In this document: one piece after another, positions 18,903 to 27,814 of the stretch
How positions within the stretch are numbered: the stretch's first letter is position 1
Layout of the letters: each line of letters opens with the position of its first letter
From: Nocardioides potassii
Lineage (GTDB): Bacteria; Actinomycetota; Actinomycetes; Propionibacteriales; Nocardioidaceae
DNA length: 64,000 bases
Assembly: GCF_021648885.1 (NCBI RefSeq)
Contig: NZ_JAKJHZ010000009.1
Location: forward strand, 310,001 to 374,000
Direction of reading: 5' to 3'
Position numbers and translations under genes: made by a program
Notes under the pieces: generated by a model
Database searches by the model: none
What the model was told of the DNA's origin: nothing
The model's input: the letters and a program-made list of their open reading frames with translations, nothing else

Positions 18903-19714
18903 AGTCGTCCCCCCAGCTTGTGTTCGAGGCTCTCCAGCTGGCGCCGGGAGTCGTAGGTCGCGTCCTTCACCAATCCCACCACATCGACGACGATCGCCGT
19001 GGCGTTGTCACGGCCGCCGGCCGCGACCGCCGCGCGGACCAGCTTGTCGGCGGCGTCGCGGGGATCGGCGACGGTCTCGAGGATGTCCTCGATCTCCTTG
19101 TCCTCGATCATCCCGGTGACGCCGTCGCTGCACAGCAGCAGCCGCTCGACCGAGCCGAGCGGCAGCAGGAAGAAGTCCGGGTCGATGCCCTCCGGGCTGC
19201 CGAGCGCCCGGGTGATCACGTGGCGCTCGGGGTGGGTCGCGGCCTGCTCGGCGGTGATCTGGCCGGCGTCGATGAGCTCCTGCACCACCGAGTGGTCGAC
19301 GCTGATCTGCTCGAGGCGGCCCTCGGTGATGCGGTAGATGCGCGAGTCGCCGAGGTTGGCGAGCAGCCACTTGGCGACGCCGTGGTCGTCGACGAGGACC
19401 GCGACGACCGCTGTCGTGCCGGCGTGCCAGCCGGGCGTCATCGCGCGGTGGGCGTTGCCGTAGTCGACGATCCGCGCCTGCGCGCGGGCGAAGGTGTCGG
19501 CGACCTGCTCGGCGCCGCGGGCGGGGTCGTAGGACTCCGCCAGGCGCTGGAACTCCTCGACGACCATCTGGCTCGCCACGTCGCCGCCCGAGTGCCCGCC
19601 CATGCCGTCGGCGACGACGAAGACGGGCGGGGCGACCAGGTAGGAGTCCTCGTTGACGGTGCGCACCAGGCCGACGTCGCTCGCCGCCCCGTGGTGCAGG
19701 TCAACGTTCCTCAT
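18899..19714 (-). CDS. PP2C-family Ser/Thr protein phosphatase
   Basis: 271-residue metal-dependent phosphatase. Metal-binding motifs are visible: VNEDSYL, VVADGMGGHSGGDVAS, LGDSRIYR, LLLCSDGVTGM and GGRDNATAIVVD. No transmembrane segment. First gene of the operon with the two FHA proteins; ATG 19714 follows GAGAGGG. Unlike many actinobacterial PstP loci, no kinase, PBP or FtsW gene is adjacent. It is thus likely a second, specialised phosphatase. Confidence 0.93.
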   Translation of the reverse strand: MRNVDLHHGAASDVGLVRTVNEDSYLVAPPVFVVADGMGGHSGGDVASQMVVEEFQRLAESYDPARGAEQVADTFARAQARIVDYGNAHRAMTPGWHAGTTAVVAVLVDDHGVAKWLLANLGDSRIYRITEGRLEQISVDHSVVQELIDAGQITAEQAATHPERHVITRALGSPEGIDPDFFLLPLGSVERLLLCSDGVTGMIEDKEIEDILETVADPRDAADKLVRAAVAAGGRDNATAIVVDVVGLVKDATYDSRRQLESLEHKLGGRL

Positions 19715-19774
19715 GCCGTCCCTCTCCGCGTCGCGCCGGGCGGCGGCGCCGACCCGGCGAGTAGCGTAGAAGGG

Positions 19775-22042
19775 ATGTCCAGTCGTGGGCGGGTGACACC
19801 CGCACGAACCCTCGCCGACCAGCTGCGGAGCTGGCCGGACGAGCGGCTCGTCGCGCTCCTGCGGGCCCGTCCGGATCTCGCCACACCCGCCCCTCAGGAT
19901 TCCTCGCAGCTGGCCTCACGGGCCGCCACTCGCTCGTCGATCCACCGCGCCCTGGACGGCCTCGACCGCCTCGAGCTCTCGGTGCTTGATGCCCTGCTGG
20001 TTGCAGGTCAAACCACTTCGGAGGGACTTGTCCCGATCGTCCACGCCGACCCCGCCCGGACCTCCGCGGCGCTCGAGCGGCTGCTCGACCTCGCGCTGGC
20101 CTGGGAGGCGCCCGGGGGCATCCGCGCGCTGAGCGGCGTGGCCGACGCGATGCGTGGCATGGCCGGGATCGTGAGCGGCCTGCGCCCGTCGAGCCCGGAG
20201 CCGCCGAGCCCCGGCCGGGTGGCCGCGCTGCTCGATGAGCTGAGCCCGGCGGCGACCGCGCTCCTGCGCCACGTCGACGCCCACGGCGGGGAGGGGACGA
20301 CCGGTTCGGCGCGCCGCACCGTCTCCCCCGACCAGGCCGCGAGCCCGGCCGAGGAGCTGATCAGCCGACGCCTGCTCGTGCCCCGCGAGGGTGACACCGT
20401 CGTGCTCCCCGGCGAGGTGGGTCTGGCGCTGCGCGGCGGGCGGACCACCACCGAGCCGGTCGACGACGTGCCGGCCCTCGCCACCGCCTCGCGCGACCCC
20501 CACCTCGTGGCCCGGACGGCCGCGGGCGCCGCCTTCGACGTCGTACGGCGCACGGAGCTGCTGCTCGACCACTGGGGCGTGCAGCCGCCGAGCGTCCTCC
20601 GCAGCGGCGGCCTCGCGGTGCGTGACCTCAAGGCCGTCGCGCGCGAGCTGCACGTCGACGACGCCGGAGCCGCGCTGCTGGTCGAGGTCGCGCTGTCGGC
20701 CGGGCTGATCGCGGAGGGGACCGAGCCCGACGGGACGGCCGCCTGGCTGCCGACCGAGGAGTTCGACGTGTGGTCGGGGCGGCCGACCGCCGAGCGGTGG
20801 GCGCGCCTCGTCGGCGGATGGCTGTCGAGCAGCCGGATGCCGTCGCTCGTCGGGTCCCGCGACCAGGCCGGCAAGGCGTGGAACGCCCTGGCACCCGAGC
20901 TGTCGAGCGGACTGGCCGAGGAGGCACGACGGCTCGCGCTCCGGGTCCTGGCCGACGTCCCCGAGGGCGAGGTGCTGGCCGTCGGCACGGGCGTCGCCTC
21001 CGTCGTGGCGCACGTCGAGTGGCTGCGGCCGCGACGTCCCGCGATCTTCGCCGACCTGGTGACCGCCGCCCTCGACGAGGCGGCTGCCCTCGGCGTGAGC
21101 GGCGCCGGCGGGCTCCCGGAGAGCGGTCGCCGGGTCGCCGAGGACGACCTCCCCGGAGCGGCGAAGGCGATCGACGCGCACCTGCCGCAGGCGGTCGACC
21201 ACGTGCTGCTCCAGGCCGACCTCACCGCCGTCGCGCCCGGCCCGCTCGAGACCGAGGTGGCCCGGCGGCTGCACCTGCTCGCCGACGTCGAGTCCCGCGG
21301 CGGGGCCACGGTCTACCGGTTCACGCCCGGCTCGCTGCGACGCGGGTTCGACGCGGGCTGGTCCGCGCTCGAGGTCCGTGACTTCCTGACCAGCGTCTCG
21401 CAGACCCCGGTCCCCCAGCCGCTCGAGTTCCTGGTCGACGACGTGGCCCGCACGTTCGGCACCGTGCGCGTCGGGCACGCGGAGGCGTTCCTGCGCGCGG
21501 ACGACGAGGCCGCGCTGGCCGCGCTGGTGCACGACCCGCGCTCGCGGACCCTCGGGTTGCGGCTGCTCGCGCCCACCGTCGCCATCTCGACCTCGCCGCT
21601 CGACGTGCTGCTGCCCCGGCTGCGCGAGCTGGGCGCCGCTCCGGTCGTCGAGGCCGCCGACGGCACCGTGCGGGTGAGCCGTCCCGACCTGCTCCGCGCC
21701 CGCGGGCGTCGCGGCCGCCGTCCCGCCGGCGCGGTGTCGGCCCGTCAGGCGGCGCAGGTGCGGGCCGTCGCGACCGCGATCCGCGCCGGGGACCGGGCCG
21801 AGTCGTCCCGGCCGGCCAGCGCCGAGGCGACGACGCCCTCGGGCGCGCTGGCGGCCCTCCGCGACGCGATCGAGGCCGGTGCCACCGTCGTGATCGGCTA
21901 CGTCGACAACCACGGGGCCACGGGCGAGCGGGTCGTCGACCCGCGCCGGCTCGACGGCGGCCGGCTCTCGGCGTTCGACCACCGCGCGGACGTCGTACGG
22001 GAGTTCGCGGTGCACCGCATCACGACGGTCCGCAAGGCGTAG
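19775..22042 (+). CDS. XPB helicase-associated protein (Helicase_C_3 type)
   Basis: 755-residue soluble protein related to the large conserved protein encoded beside the XPB/ercc3 helicase in mycobacteria. It contains helicase-associated winged-helix-like modules (DQLRSWPDERLVALLRARPDLA at the N-terminus, GALAALRDAIEAGATVVIGYVDNHG and RVVDPRRLDGGRLSAFDHRADVVREF at the C-terminus, a WYL-like strand pattern). No Walker A. Starts at ATG 19775, seven bases after TAGCGT (leaderless type). Precedes the CGNR and XPB genes on the same strand. Confidence 0.85.
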   Translation: MSSRGRVTPARTLADQLRSWPDERLVALLRARPDLATPAPQDSSQLASRAATRSSIHRALDGLDRLELSVLDALLVAGQTTSEGLVPIVHADPARTSAALERLLDLALAWEAPGGIRALSGVADAMRGMAGIVSGLRPSSPEPPSPGRVAALLDELSPAATALLRHVDAHGGEGTTGSARRTVSPDQAASPAEELISRRLLVPREGDTVVLPGEVGLALRGGRTTTEPVDDVPALATASRDPHLVARTAAGAAFDVVRRTELLLDHWGVQPPSVLRSGGLAVRDLKAVARELHVDDAGAALLVEVALSAGLIAEGTEPDGTAAWLPTEEFDVWSGRPTAERWARLVGGWLSSSRMPSLVGSRDQAGKAWNALAPELSSGLAEEARRLALRVLADVPEGEVLAVGTGVASVVAHVEWLRPRRPAIFADLVTAALDEAAALGVSGAGGLPESGRRVAEDDLPGAAKAIDAHLPQAVDHVLLQADLTAVAPGPLETEVARRLHLLADVESRGGATVYRFTPGSLRRGFDAGWSALEVRDFLTSVSQTPVPQPLEFLVDDVARTFGTVRVGHAEAFLRADDEAALAALVHDPRSRTLGLRLLAPTVAISTSPLDVLLPRLRELGAAPVVEAADGTVRVSRPDLLRARGRRGRRPAGAVSARQAAQVRAVATAIRAGDRAESSRPASAEATTPSGALAALRDAIEAGATVVIGYVDNHGATGERVVDPRRLDGGRLSAFDHRADVVREFAVHRITTVRKA

Positions 22043-22080
22043 TCGGGCACGTGTAAGGACCACGCTCGTAGGATGGTCCT

Positions 22081-22608
22081 GTGGACTTCATCCGATACGC
22101 CGAGCGCGCCGCTGCGCTCGTCAACGCCGACCTCCCCGACGAGGAGGCGCTGACCGGGCACCTGGCGGACCGGAGCTGGCTGCACGCATCGGTGTCGCCG
22201 GCCGACGTCCCGGCGCTCCGGTCGTTCCAGACGGAGCTGCGGGCGGTCTTCGAGGCGTCCGACGTCGACGACGTGACGCTCGTCGTGGGCTCGCTCAACG
22301 ACCTGCTCGCCAGCCACCCGGTGACGCCGATGATCTCCGACCACGACCCGGCCAACCTCCACATGCACGTCACCAACCGCGCGTCGTCGGTGGCCGAGCT
22401 GCTCATCGCCGAGTCGCTGATGGGGCTGGCCAACCTGGTGTGCGACCTCGGCGCGACCCGCCTCGGCATCTGCTCGGAGCCGCGCTGCGACAACGTGTTC
22501 GTCGACACCTCCCCCAACCAGTCGCGCCGCTACTGCTCCGACCGCTGCTCCTCGCGCGCCAACGTCGCGGCCTTCCGCGCCCGCCAGAAGGCAGCCGCGT
22601 CGGCATGA
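22081..22608 (+). CDS. CGNR zinc-finger protein
   Basis: 175 residues with an N-terminal ABATE-like domain (MDFIRYAERAAALVNADLPDEEAL) and a C-terminal zinc finger: CSEPRCDNVFVD...RRYCSDRCSSRANVAAFR, four cysteines with the conserved RA-N motif. Probably DNA-binding. Starts at GTG 22081, six bases after TAGGAT (leaderless type). The stop overlaps the XPB helicase ATG by four bases, which ties it translationally to the helicase. Confidence 0.87.
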   Translation: MDFIRYAERAAALVNADLPDEEALTGHLADRSWLHASVSPADVPALRSFQTELRAVFEASDVDDVTLVVGSLNDLLASHPVTPMISDHDPANLHMHVTNRASSVAELLIAESLMGLANLVCDLGATRLGICSEPRCDNVFVDTSPNQSRRYCSDRCSSRANVAAFRARQKAAASA

Positions 22609-24251
22609 ACGACGGCCCCCTCATCGTCCAGTCGGACAAGACGCTCCTGCTCGAGGTCGACCACCCGTCGGCGGCCGAGGCGCGCAAGGCGATCGCGCCC
22701 TTCGCCGAGCTCGAGCGCTCGCCCGAGCACATCCACACCTACCGCCTGACGCCGCTCGGCCTCTGGAACGCCCGCGCCGCCGGCCACGACGCCGAGCAGG
22801 TCGTCGACGCGCTGCTGACGTGGTCGCGCTACGCCGTACCGCACGCACTGCTCGTCGACGTCGCCGAGACCATGGGCCGCTACGGGCGCCTGCGCCTCGA
22901 GAAGCACCCGGTGCACGGACTGGTGCTCTCGAGCACGGACCGTCCCGTGCTCGAGGAGGTGCTGCGTGCCAAGAAGATCGCCGGGATGGTCGGGGCCCGT
23001 CTCGACGACGACACCGTCGCCGTCCACCCGAGCGAGCGCGGCAACCTCAAGCAGGCGCTGCTCAAGCTGGGCTGGCCGGCCGAGGACTTCGCGGGCTACG
23101 TCGACGGTGAGGCGCACGCGATCGACCTCGCCGAGGACGGGTGGACGCTGCGGCCCTACCAGCGCGAGGCGGCCGAGTCGTTCTGGGACGGGGGGTCCGG
23201 GGTCGTCGTGCTGCCGTGCGGCGCCGGCAAGACGATCGTCGGCGCCGCCTCGATGGCGCACGCCCAGGCCACCACGCTGATCCTCGTCACCAACACCGTG
23301 AGTGCACGGCAGTGGAAGGACGAGCTGGTCGCGCGGACGTCGCTGACCCCCGACGAGATCGGCGAGTACTCCGGCGCCGTCAAGGAGATCCGCCCCGTCA
23401 CGATCGCGACCTACCAGGTGCTGACGACCAGGCGGAAGGGCGTCTACCCGCACCTCGACCTGCTCGACGCCCGCGACTGGGGCTTGATCGTGTACGACGA
23501 GGTGCACCTGCTGCCGGCGCCGATCTTCCGCATGACTGCGGACCTGCAGGCGCGTCGTCGCCTCGGGCTCACCGCGACCCTCGTGCGCGAGGACGGCCGC
23601 GAGGGCGAGGTGTTCTCGCTGATCGGCCCCAAGCGCTACGACGCCCCGTGGAAGGACATCGAGGCGCAGGGCTACATCGCCCCGGCCGACTGCGTCGAGG
23701 TGCGCGTGACGCTCCCCGACGGCGAGCGGCTGGCCTACGCCACCGCGGACCCCGACACCCGCTACCGCCTCGCCTCGTGCACCCACGCCAAGATCGACGT
23801 CGTCCGCGACCTCGTGCGGCAGCACGCCGGCCAGCCGACGCTCGTGATCGGGCAGTACATCGACCAGCTCGACGAGATCGCCGAGCTGCTCGACGCCCCG
23901 GTCATCAAGGGCGAGACCCCGGTCAAGGAGCGCCAGCGGCTCTTCGACGCGTTCCGTTCCGGCGAGATCGGCCTGCTCGTGGTCAGCAAGGTCGCCAACT
24001 TCTCCATCGACCTGCCGTCGGCCGAGGTCGCGATCCAGGTCAGCGGGTCCTTCGGCTCACGGCAGGAGGAGGCGCAGCGCCTGGGCCGGCTGCTGCGCCC
24101 GAAGTCCGAGGGCCGCAGCGCGCACTTCTACACCGTCGTCTCCCGCGACACCGTCGACGCCGACTTCGCGCAGAACCGGCAGCGCTTCCTCGCCGAGCAG
24201 GGCTACGCCTACCGGATCATCGACGCCGGGGACCTCGCCGCGGAGTCCTGA
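22605..24251 (+). CDS. XPB/ERCC3-type DNA repair helicase
   Basis: 548-residue superfamily 2 helicase, 3' to 5' in characterised homologues. Order: damage-recognition-like N-terminal region (1-170), Walker A GAGKT (206-210), DEVH box (298-301), LTATLVRED motif III with the XPB-specific RED triplet (328-330), and motif VI QRLGRLLRP. ATG 22605 overlaps the CGNR stop. In bacteria XPB often pairs with Bax1, which is not seen here; the upstream 755-residue protein and CGNR protein are the local partners. Confidence 0.93.
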   Translation: MNDGPLIVQSDKTLLLEVDHPSAAEARKAIAPFAELERSPEHIHTYRLTPLGLWNARAAGHDAEQVVDALLTWSRYAVPHALLVDVAETMGRYGRLRLEKHPVHGLVLSSTDRPVLEEVLRAKKIAGMVGARLDDDTVAVHPSERGNLKQALLKLGWPAEDFAGYVDGEAHAIDLAEDGWTLRPYQREAAESFWDGGSGVVVLPCGAGKTIVGAASMAHAQATTLILVTNTVSARQWKDELVARTSLTPDEIGEYSGAVKEIRPVTIATYQVLTTRRKGVYPHLDLLDARDWGLIVYDEVHLLPAPIFRMTADLQARRRLGLTATLVREDGREGEVFSLIGPKRYDAPWKDIEAQGYIAPADCVEVRVTLPDGERLAYATADPDTRYRLASCTHAKIDVVRDLVRQHAGQPTLVIGQYIDQLDEIAELLDAPVIKGETPVKERQRLFDAFRSGEIGLLVVSKVANFSIDLPSAEVAIQVSGSFGSRQEEAQRLGRLLRPKSEGRSAHFYTVVSRDTVDADFAQNRQRFLAEQGYAYRIIDAGDLAAES

Positions 24252-24262
24252 GCTGTTGCTGC

Positions 24263-24694
24263 TCACTCGGGCAGGTACGGCCCGAGCACACCGAGCGCCC
24301 GCACGTACTCGTGGCGGGCGAACTCGAAGGGCCCGAGGTCGCCCAGGTCCCAGTCACGATGGCCGGTGCGGAAGCCCGACCACCGCACGGTGTCGCGCAT
24401 GACGACGACGACGGCGGTGAGCGGCCAGCATCCCCACTCCCCGCAGTCGCAGCCGAGGAGGACCGTGTCCCCGTCCTGGAACCACGATGCGCGCGGGCGC
24501 CCGAGGTAGTGGTGGATGCTGCCCACGACGTGGGGGGACAGCCCGGCGTACGACCCGGCGAGGGAAGGATCGTAATCCCGCTCGATGTCAGCGGCGTGCT
24601 CCTGCAGGGGCCGTCCGTTGACCCGGATCTCGATGCTGGGGTCCGCGGGACGTGCTATCTCGAACCGCACGTCGTCCATCCGCTCGACCGCCAT
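24263..24694 (-). CDS. Conserved hypothetical protein
   Basis: 143 residues, no family name recalled with certainty. Features: DVRFEIARPADPSIEIRVNG at the N-terminus and a cysteine cluster LLGCDCGEWGCWPLTA followed by WSGFR; such CxCGxxGC segments may bind metal. Start chosen at ATG 24694, with GATGCT six bases upstream as a weak leaderless -10. Converges on the XPB gene with an 11-base gap. Confidence 0.75.
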   Translation of the reverse strand: MAVERMDDVRFEIARPADPSIEIRVNGRPLQEHAADIERDYDPSLAGSYAGLSPHVVGSIHHYLGRPRASWFQDGDTVLLGCDCGEWGCWPLTAVVVVMRDTVRWSGFRTGHRDWDLGDLGPFEFARHEYVRALGVLGPYLPE

Positions 24695-24882
24695 GGGACC
24701 AGCATCGTCCTCGCGACACGCTGTGGCGACCGAGTTTGTCGTCACGGCGCCCGTCAGGCCAGCGTGCTGGTGTCGACCAGGAACCGCTGGCGCACGTCGG
24801 GTGCGAGCGAGCACTCGGAGGCAGGGCGCGGCCGCGACGACGTGGCTCTCGCCGCGTGGAGCCCTTGGCTAGCCTCGACGAC

Positions 24883-25746
24883 GTGACCCTCCGCGACCGC
24901 CTCGGCACCGAGCTGTTCCGCAAGGTTGCCGGCCCCGACGGCGACAAGGCGCGCGAGCGCGTGCACGGCACGCCCGGCCCGCGCTGGTTCGCACCCGACT
25001 CCCCCATCGCCCGGGTGCACGGCGACGCGTCGATGTTCGTCGGCGGCATCCGCGCGATCATGCTGCAGTCGCTGCACCCGGCCGCGATGCAGGGCGTGGC
25101 CGACCACTCGGGCTACCGCGGCGACATGTGGGGCCGGCTCGCGCAGGTCTCGACCTACATCGCGATGACCACGTTCGGGGCGGAGCAGGACGCGCTGCAG
25201 GTCATCCGGGCCGTCCAGCGCGCGCACGAGTCGGTCGTCGGCACCCTGCCCGACGGGACGCCGTACGCCGCCTCGGACCCCCACCTGCTCGGCTGGGTGC
25301 ACGTGGCCGAGATCGACAGCTTCCTCGCCGCCCACGACCGCTACGGCCACCGACCGCTCGTGGGCCGCGAGCGCGACGAGTACGTCGCCCAGGCGGGCGT
25401 CGCGGCCGCGCACCTCGGCGTCGTGGACCCGCCGCAGACCGAGGACGAGCTCCGCGCCTGGCTCGAGGACTACGCCCCGGAGCTGCGCGGCACCGAGATC
25501 GCGCGCGAGGCGATCCGGTTCCTGCTGCTCCATCCGGACCTCCCGGTCGTGGCCCGTCCCGGCTACCTGTCGCTGGCGACCGCGGCCATCGGGCTGCTGC
25601 CGGCCCACGCCCGTCGCGAGCTGCGGCTGCCGCCGGTCCCCCCGGTGACCAACCGCGTGCTCGGCGCCGCGGCCACCCGCACGATCCGGTGGGCGATGGC
25701 GTCCGGCCACGAGCAGGCCCGCGAGCTGCAGGCCGCGCAGCGATGA
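24883..25746 (+). CDS. Oxygenase MpaB/Lcp-like family (DUF2236)
   Basis: 287 residues. The family hallmarks are present: RWFAPDSPIARVHGDASMFVGGIRAIMLQSLHP (a conserved arginine and histidine-rich N-terminus), AAMQGVADHS, RLAQVSTYIAMTTFG and the later HDRYGHRPL. Members related to rubber oxygenase Lcp bind haem b; the role of the short actinobacterial members is unclear. Start at GTG 24883 is chosen because TAGCCT lies seven bases upstream; GTG 24856 is the alternative. The stop overlaps the next ATG. Confidence 0.85.
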   Translation: MTLRDRLGTELFRKVAGPDGDKARERVHGTPGPRWFAPDSPIARVHGDASMFVGGIRAIMLQSLHPAAMQGVADHSGYRGDMWGRLAQVSTYIAMTTFGAEQDALQVIRAVQRAHESVVGTLPDGTPYAASDPHLLGWVHVAEIDSFLAAHDRYGHRPLVGRERDEYVAQAGVAAAHLGVVDPPQTEDELRAWLEDYAPELRGTEIAREAIRFLLLHPDLPVVARPGYLSLATAAIGLLPAHARRELRLPPVPPVTNRVLGAAATRTIRWAMASGHEQARELQAAQR

Positions 25747-26327
25747 CGCTTGCGGACCGCTGGCCGCTCGACGACGCCGACGACCTGCGTGACGAGCTTC
25801 TCGCCGCGTGGGACCGCGCCGGCTACCACGACCAGCTCCACCTGGCCGAGGTGCTCGACCGGCTCGAGCTGCTCGCCGACGCCGGTGCGCGCTTCGACCC
25901 GACCACCGTCGCACTCGCCGCGTGGTTCCACGACGCGGTCTACGACGGGGCCTACGACGACGAGGAGCGCTCGGCGCAGTGGGCCGAGCGCGCACTGCCG
26001 GCGCCGTACGACGACGAGGTGGCGCGGCTGGTGCGGATGACCGTGCACCACCGTCCGGCCGACGACGACCTCGCGGGGTGCGCCCTCAGCGACGCCGACC
26101 TCGGCATCCTCGCCGCCCCGCCCGAGCGCTATGCCGTCTACGTCGCCGGCGTGCGCACGGACTTCGCGCTCGTCGCCGACGACGACTTCCGCGCGGGGAG
26201 GGCGGCCGTGCTGGCCGATCTCGTGGCGAAGGCGTCGCTGTTCCACACGCCGCAGGGGCGCGAGCTCTGGGAGGAGCGGGCGCGCGACAACCTCGCCCGC
26301 GAGCTCGAGGAGCTCCGGCGAGGTTGA
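25743..26327 (+). CDS. HD-superfamily phosphohydrolase
   Basis: 194-residue predicted metal-dependent hydrolase of the COG4339 type: YHDQLHLAEVLDRL (N-terminal His), AAWFHDAVYDGAYDDEERSA (HD pair) and MTVHH. Substrate unknown, presumably a nucleotide or phosphate ester. ATG 25743 overlaps the oxygenase stop (ATGA), so the two are coupled. It converges on the GntR gene with a 15-base gap. Confidence 0.88.
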   Translation: MTLADRWPLDDADDLRDELLAAWDRAGYHDQLHLAEVLDRLELLADAGARFDPTTVALAAWFHDAVYDGAYDDEERSAQWAERALPAPYDDEVARLVRMTVHHRPADDDLAGCALSDADLGILAAPPERYAVYVAGVRTDFALVADDDFRAGRAAVLADLVAKASLFHTPQGRELWEERARDNLARELEELRRG

Positions 26328-26342
26328 GCGGGCAGCGCCTGC

Positions 26343-27065
26343 CTAGTGGTCCGCGAGCTGCTGGTAGACGGTGAAGCGGTCGTGCCGGTAGCAGGTGCGC
26401 GACACCTCGACGATCCGGCCGCCCGACACGGCGCGACGGGCGTGGCGCAGGACCGGGTCGCCCTCGGCGATCTCGAGGACCGCGGCCTCCTCGGCGCTCG
26501 CGCGGTCGGCGCTGATCGAGTCCTCGACCTCCGTCGGCCGCAGGCCGCGGGCCGCGAGGGCCTCGTAGAGGCTCGTCGGCGTGCCGTGCTGCAGGAACCC
26601 CGGCAGCAGCACCTCGTTGAGGTAGGCGTCCTCCACGCACACGATGGCCTGGTCGGCCCGGCGCAGCCGGCGCCAGTGCAGCACGGGGTCTCCGGGCGAG
26701 ATGTCGAGCGCGCGGGCGACACCGGGGCCGGCCTGCTCGACACGGGCGAGGAGTGTCTGGGACTCCGGCAGCATCCCCCGGCGCTTGATCTCCTCGGTGA
26801 AGGAGGTCAGACGACCAGCGGTCTTGGGCGGCTGCGCGACGAACGTGCCACGTCCCGGGATGCGCTCCAGGAGCCCCTCGGCGACGAGCGCGTCGAGCGC
26901 CTGTCGTACGGTCATCCGGGCCACGCCGAAGCGAGCGACCAGCTCGCGCTCGGAGGGTGCCGCGGAACCGGGGGGCTGAGCCTCGATGAGGCTGCGGACG
27001 TGCTCACGGACCTGGACATGCTTCAGCGCACGCTGGCGCGGTACGACGAGGTCCACCTGATCCAT
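26343..27065 (-). CDS. GntR/HutC-family regulator
   Basis: 240 residues: an N-terminal winged helix (VREHVRSLIEAQPPGSAAPSERELVARFGVARMTVRQALDALVAEGLLERIPGRGTFVAQP in outline, ending with the wing GRGTFV) and a C-terminal UTRA ligand domain (LTSFTEEIKRRG...CYRHDRFTVYQ). ATG 27065 follows TAGCCT by seven bases (leaderless type). Divergent from alkB over 118 bases. The ligand is not evident; no sugar or amino-acid gene is adjacent. Confidence 0.9.
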   Translation of the reverse strand: MDQVDLVVPRQRALKHVQVREHVRSLIEAQPPGSAAPSERELVARFGVARMTVRQALDALVAEGLLERIPGRGTFVAQPPKTAGRLTSFTEEIKRRGMLPESQTLLARVEQAGPGVARALDISPGDPVLHWRRLRRADQAIVCVEDAYLNEVLLPGFLQHGTPTSLYEALAARGLRPTEVEDSISADRASAEEAAVLEIAEGDPVLRHARRAVSGGRIVEVSRTCYRHDRFTVYQQLADH

Positions 27066-27143
27066 GCTCGTCAGGCTAGGACTGGGCTGGACCGGTGTCT
27101 GGAAATTGACCAACCATGTGGTAAAACCTTCGACTTGTCTTGA

Positions 27144-27165
27144 CGATCGAACAGGCGTTCGATCG
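27144..27165. promoter_or_regulatory. LexA (SOS) box in the alkB promoter
   Basis: A perfect inverted repeat with nine-base arms around a four-base centre, containing TCGAAC-N4-GTTCGA, the actinobacterial SOS-box consensus. It lies just upstream of the alkB -10 (TATGCT, 27171-27176), so LexA would block transcription until DNA damage. TTGACG at 27140-27145 may be the -35 although its spacing to TATGCT is long. Confidence 0.85.
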
Positions 27166-27183
27166 TTTGGTATGCTCGGCCGG

Positions 27184-27795
27184 GTGGACTTCCAGTCGTC
27201 CCTCTTCGCCGGCGAGGCAGGCGTCGCCGCAGCCCTCGCGCCCGAGCGCCGTACCCTCACCGCGGGCGCGTGGGTCGACGTGCAGCGCAACTGGCTCCAC
27301 GACCCCGACGCCGTCTTCGCCGCCCTCGTGGAGCGGGTGCCGTGGCGCGCCGAGCGCCGGGAGATGTACGACGCCGTGGTCGACGTGCCGCGCCTCCTGC
27401 ACACCTACCTCGCCGGCGACCCGCTGCCCCACCCCGCGCTCGACCAGGCCCGCAGCGACCTGAGCGCCCACTACCTGCCCGAGCTCGGCGAGCCGTTCGT
27501 CACCGCCGGCTGCTGCTACTACCGCGACGGCCGCGACTCGGTCGCCTGGCACGGCGACACCATCGGTCGCGGTCGTGCGGAGGACACGATGGTCGCCATC
27601 GTGAGCGTCGGCGACCCGCGCCGGCTCATGCTCCGCCCGCGCGGCGGCGGCTCGTCCATCGCGCTGACGATGGGCCACGGCGACCTCGTCGTGATGGGCG
27701 GCTCGTGCCAGCGCACCTGGGAGCACGCCGTCCCCAAGGTCGCCCACGCCGGCCCCCGCATCTCGGTGCAGTTCCGCCCGCTCAACGTCTTCTGA
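27184..27795 (+). CDS. alkB: AlkB-type 2-oxoglutarate/Fe(II) DNA dealkylase
   Basis: 203-residue oxidative demethylase that repairs alkylated bases. Iron ligands His123 and Asp125 (WHGDT) and His181 (WEHAVPK); 2-oxoglutarate arginines in RISVQFR (192 and 198). Substrate-side element GCCYYRDGRDSVAWHGD matches AlkB. GTG 27184 lies seven bases after TATGCT, so the mRNA is probably leaderless, and the LexA box just upstream predicts SOS induction. Confidence 0.93.
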   Translation: MDFQSSLFAGEAGVAAALAPERRTLTAGAWVDVQRNWLHDPDAVFAALVERVPWRAERREMYDAVVDVPRLLHTYLAGDPLPHPALDQARSDLSAHYLPELGEPFVTAGCCYYRDGRDSVAWHGDTIGRGRAEDTMVAIVSVGDPRRLMLRPRGGGSSIALTMGHGDLVVMGGSCQRTWEHAVPKVAHAGPRISVQFRPLNVF

Positions 27796-27814
27796 GCGGC
27801 GACGCCCCCGGACG

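Noticed and set aside
19916..22063. 715-codon minus-strand frame
   Set aside because: Antisense to the XPB-associated gene; no domain signature.
24754..24882. Minus-strand frame ending VRQRFLVDTSTLA upstream of the DUF2236 gene
   Set aside because: Looks like a possible PIN-domain start or C-terminal remnant, but it mostly lies antisense to the oxygenase gene and has no domain support.
27084..27140. GntR operator of the TGGTCTAGACCA type in the alkB/gntR gap
   Set aside because: Only short imperfect ACCA/TGGT pairs are present; nothing close to a HutC/DasR consensus.
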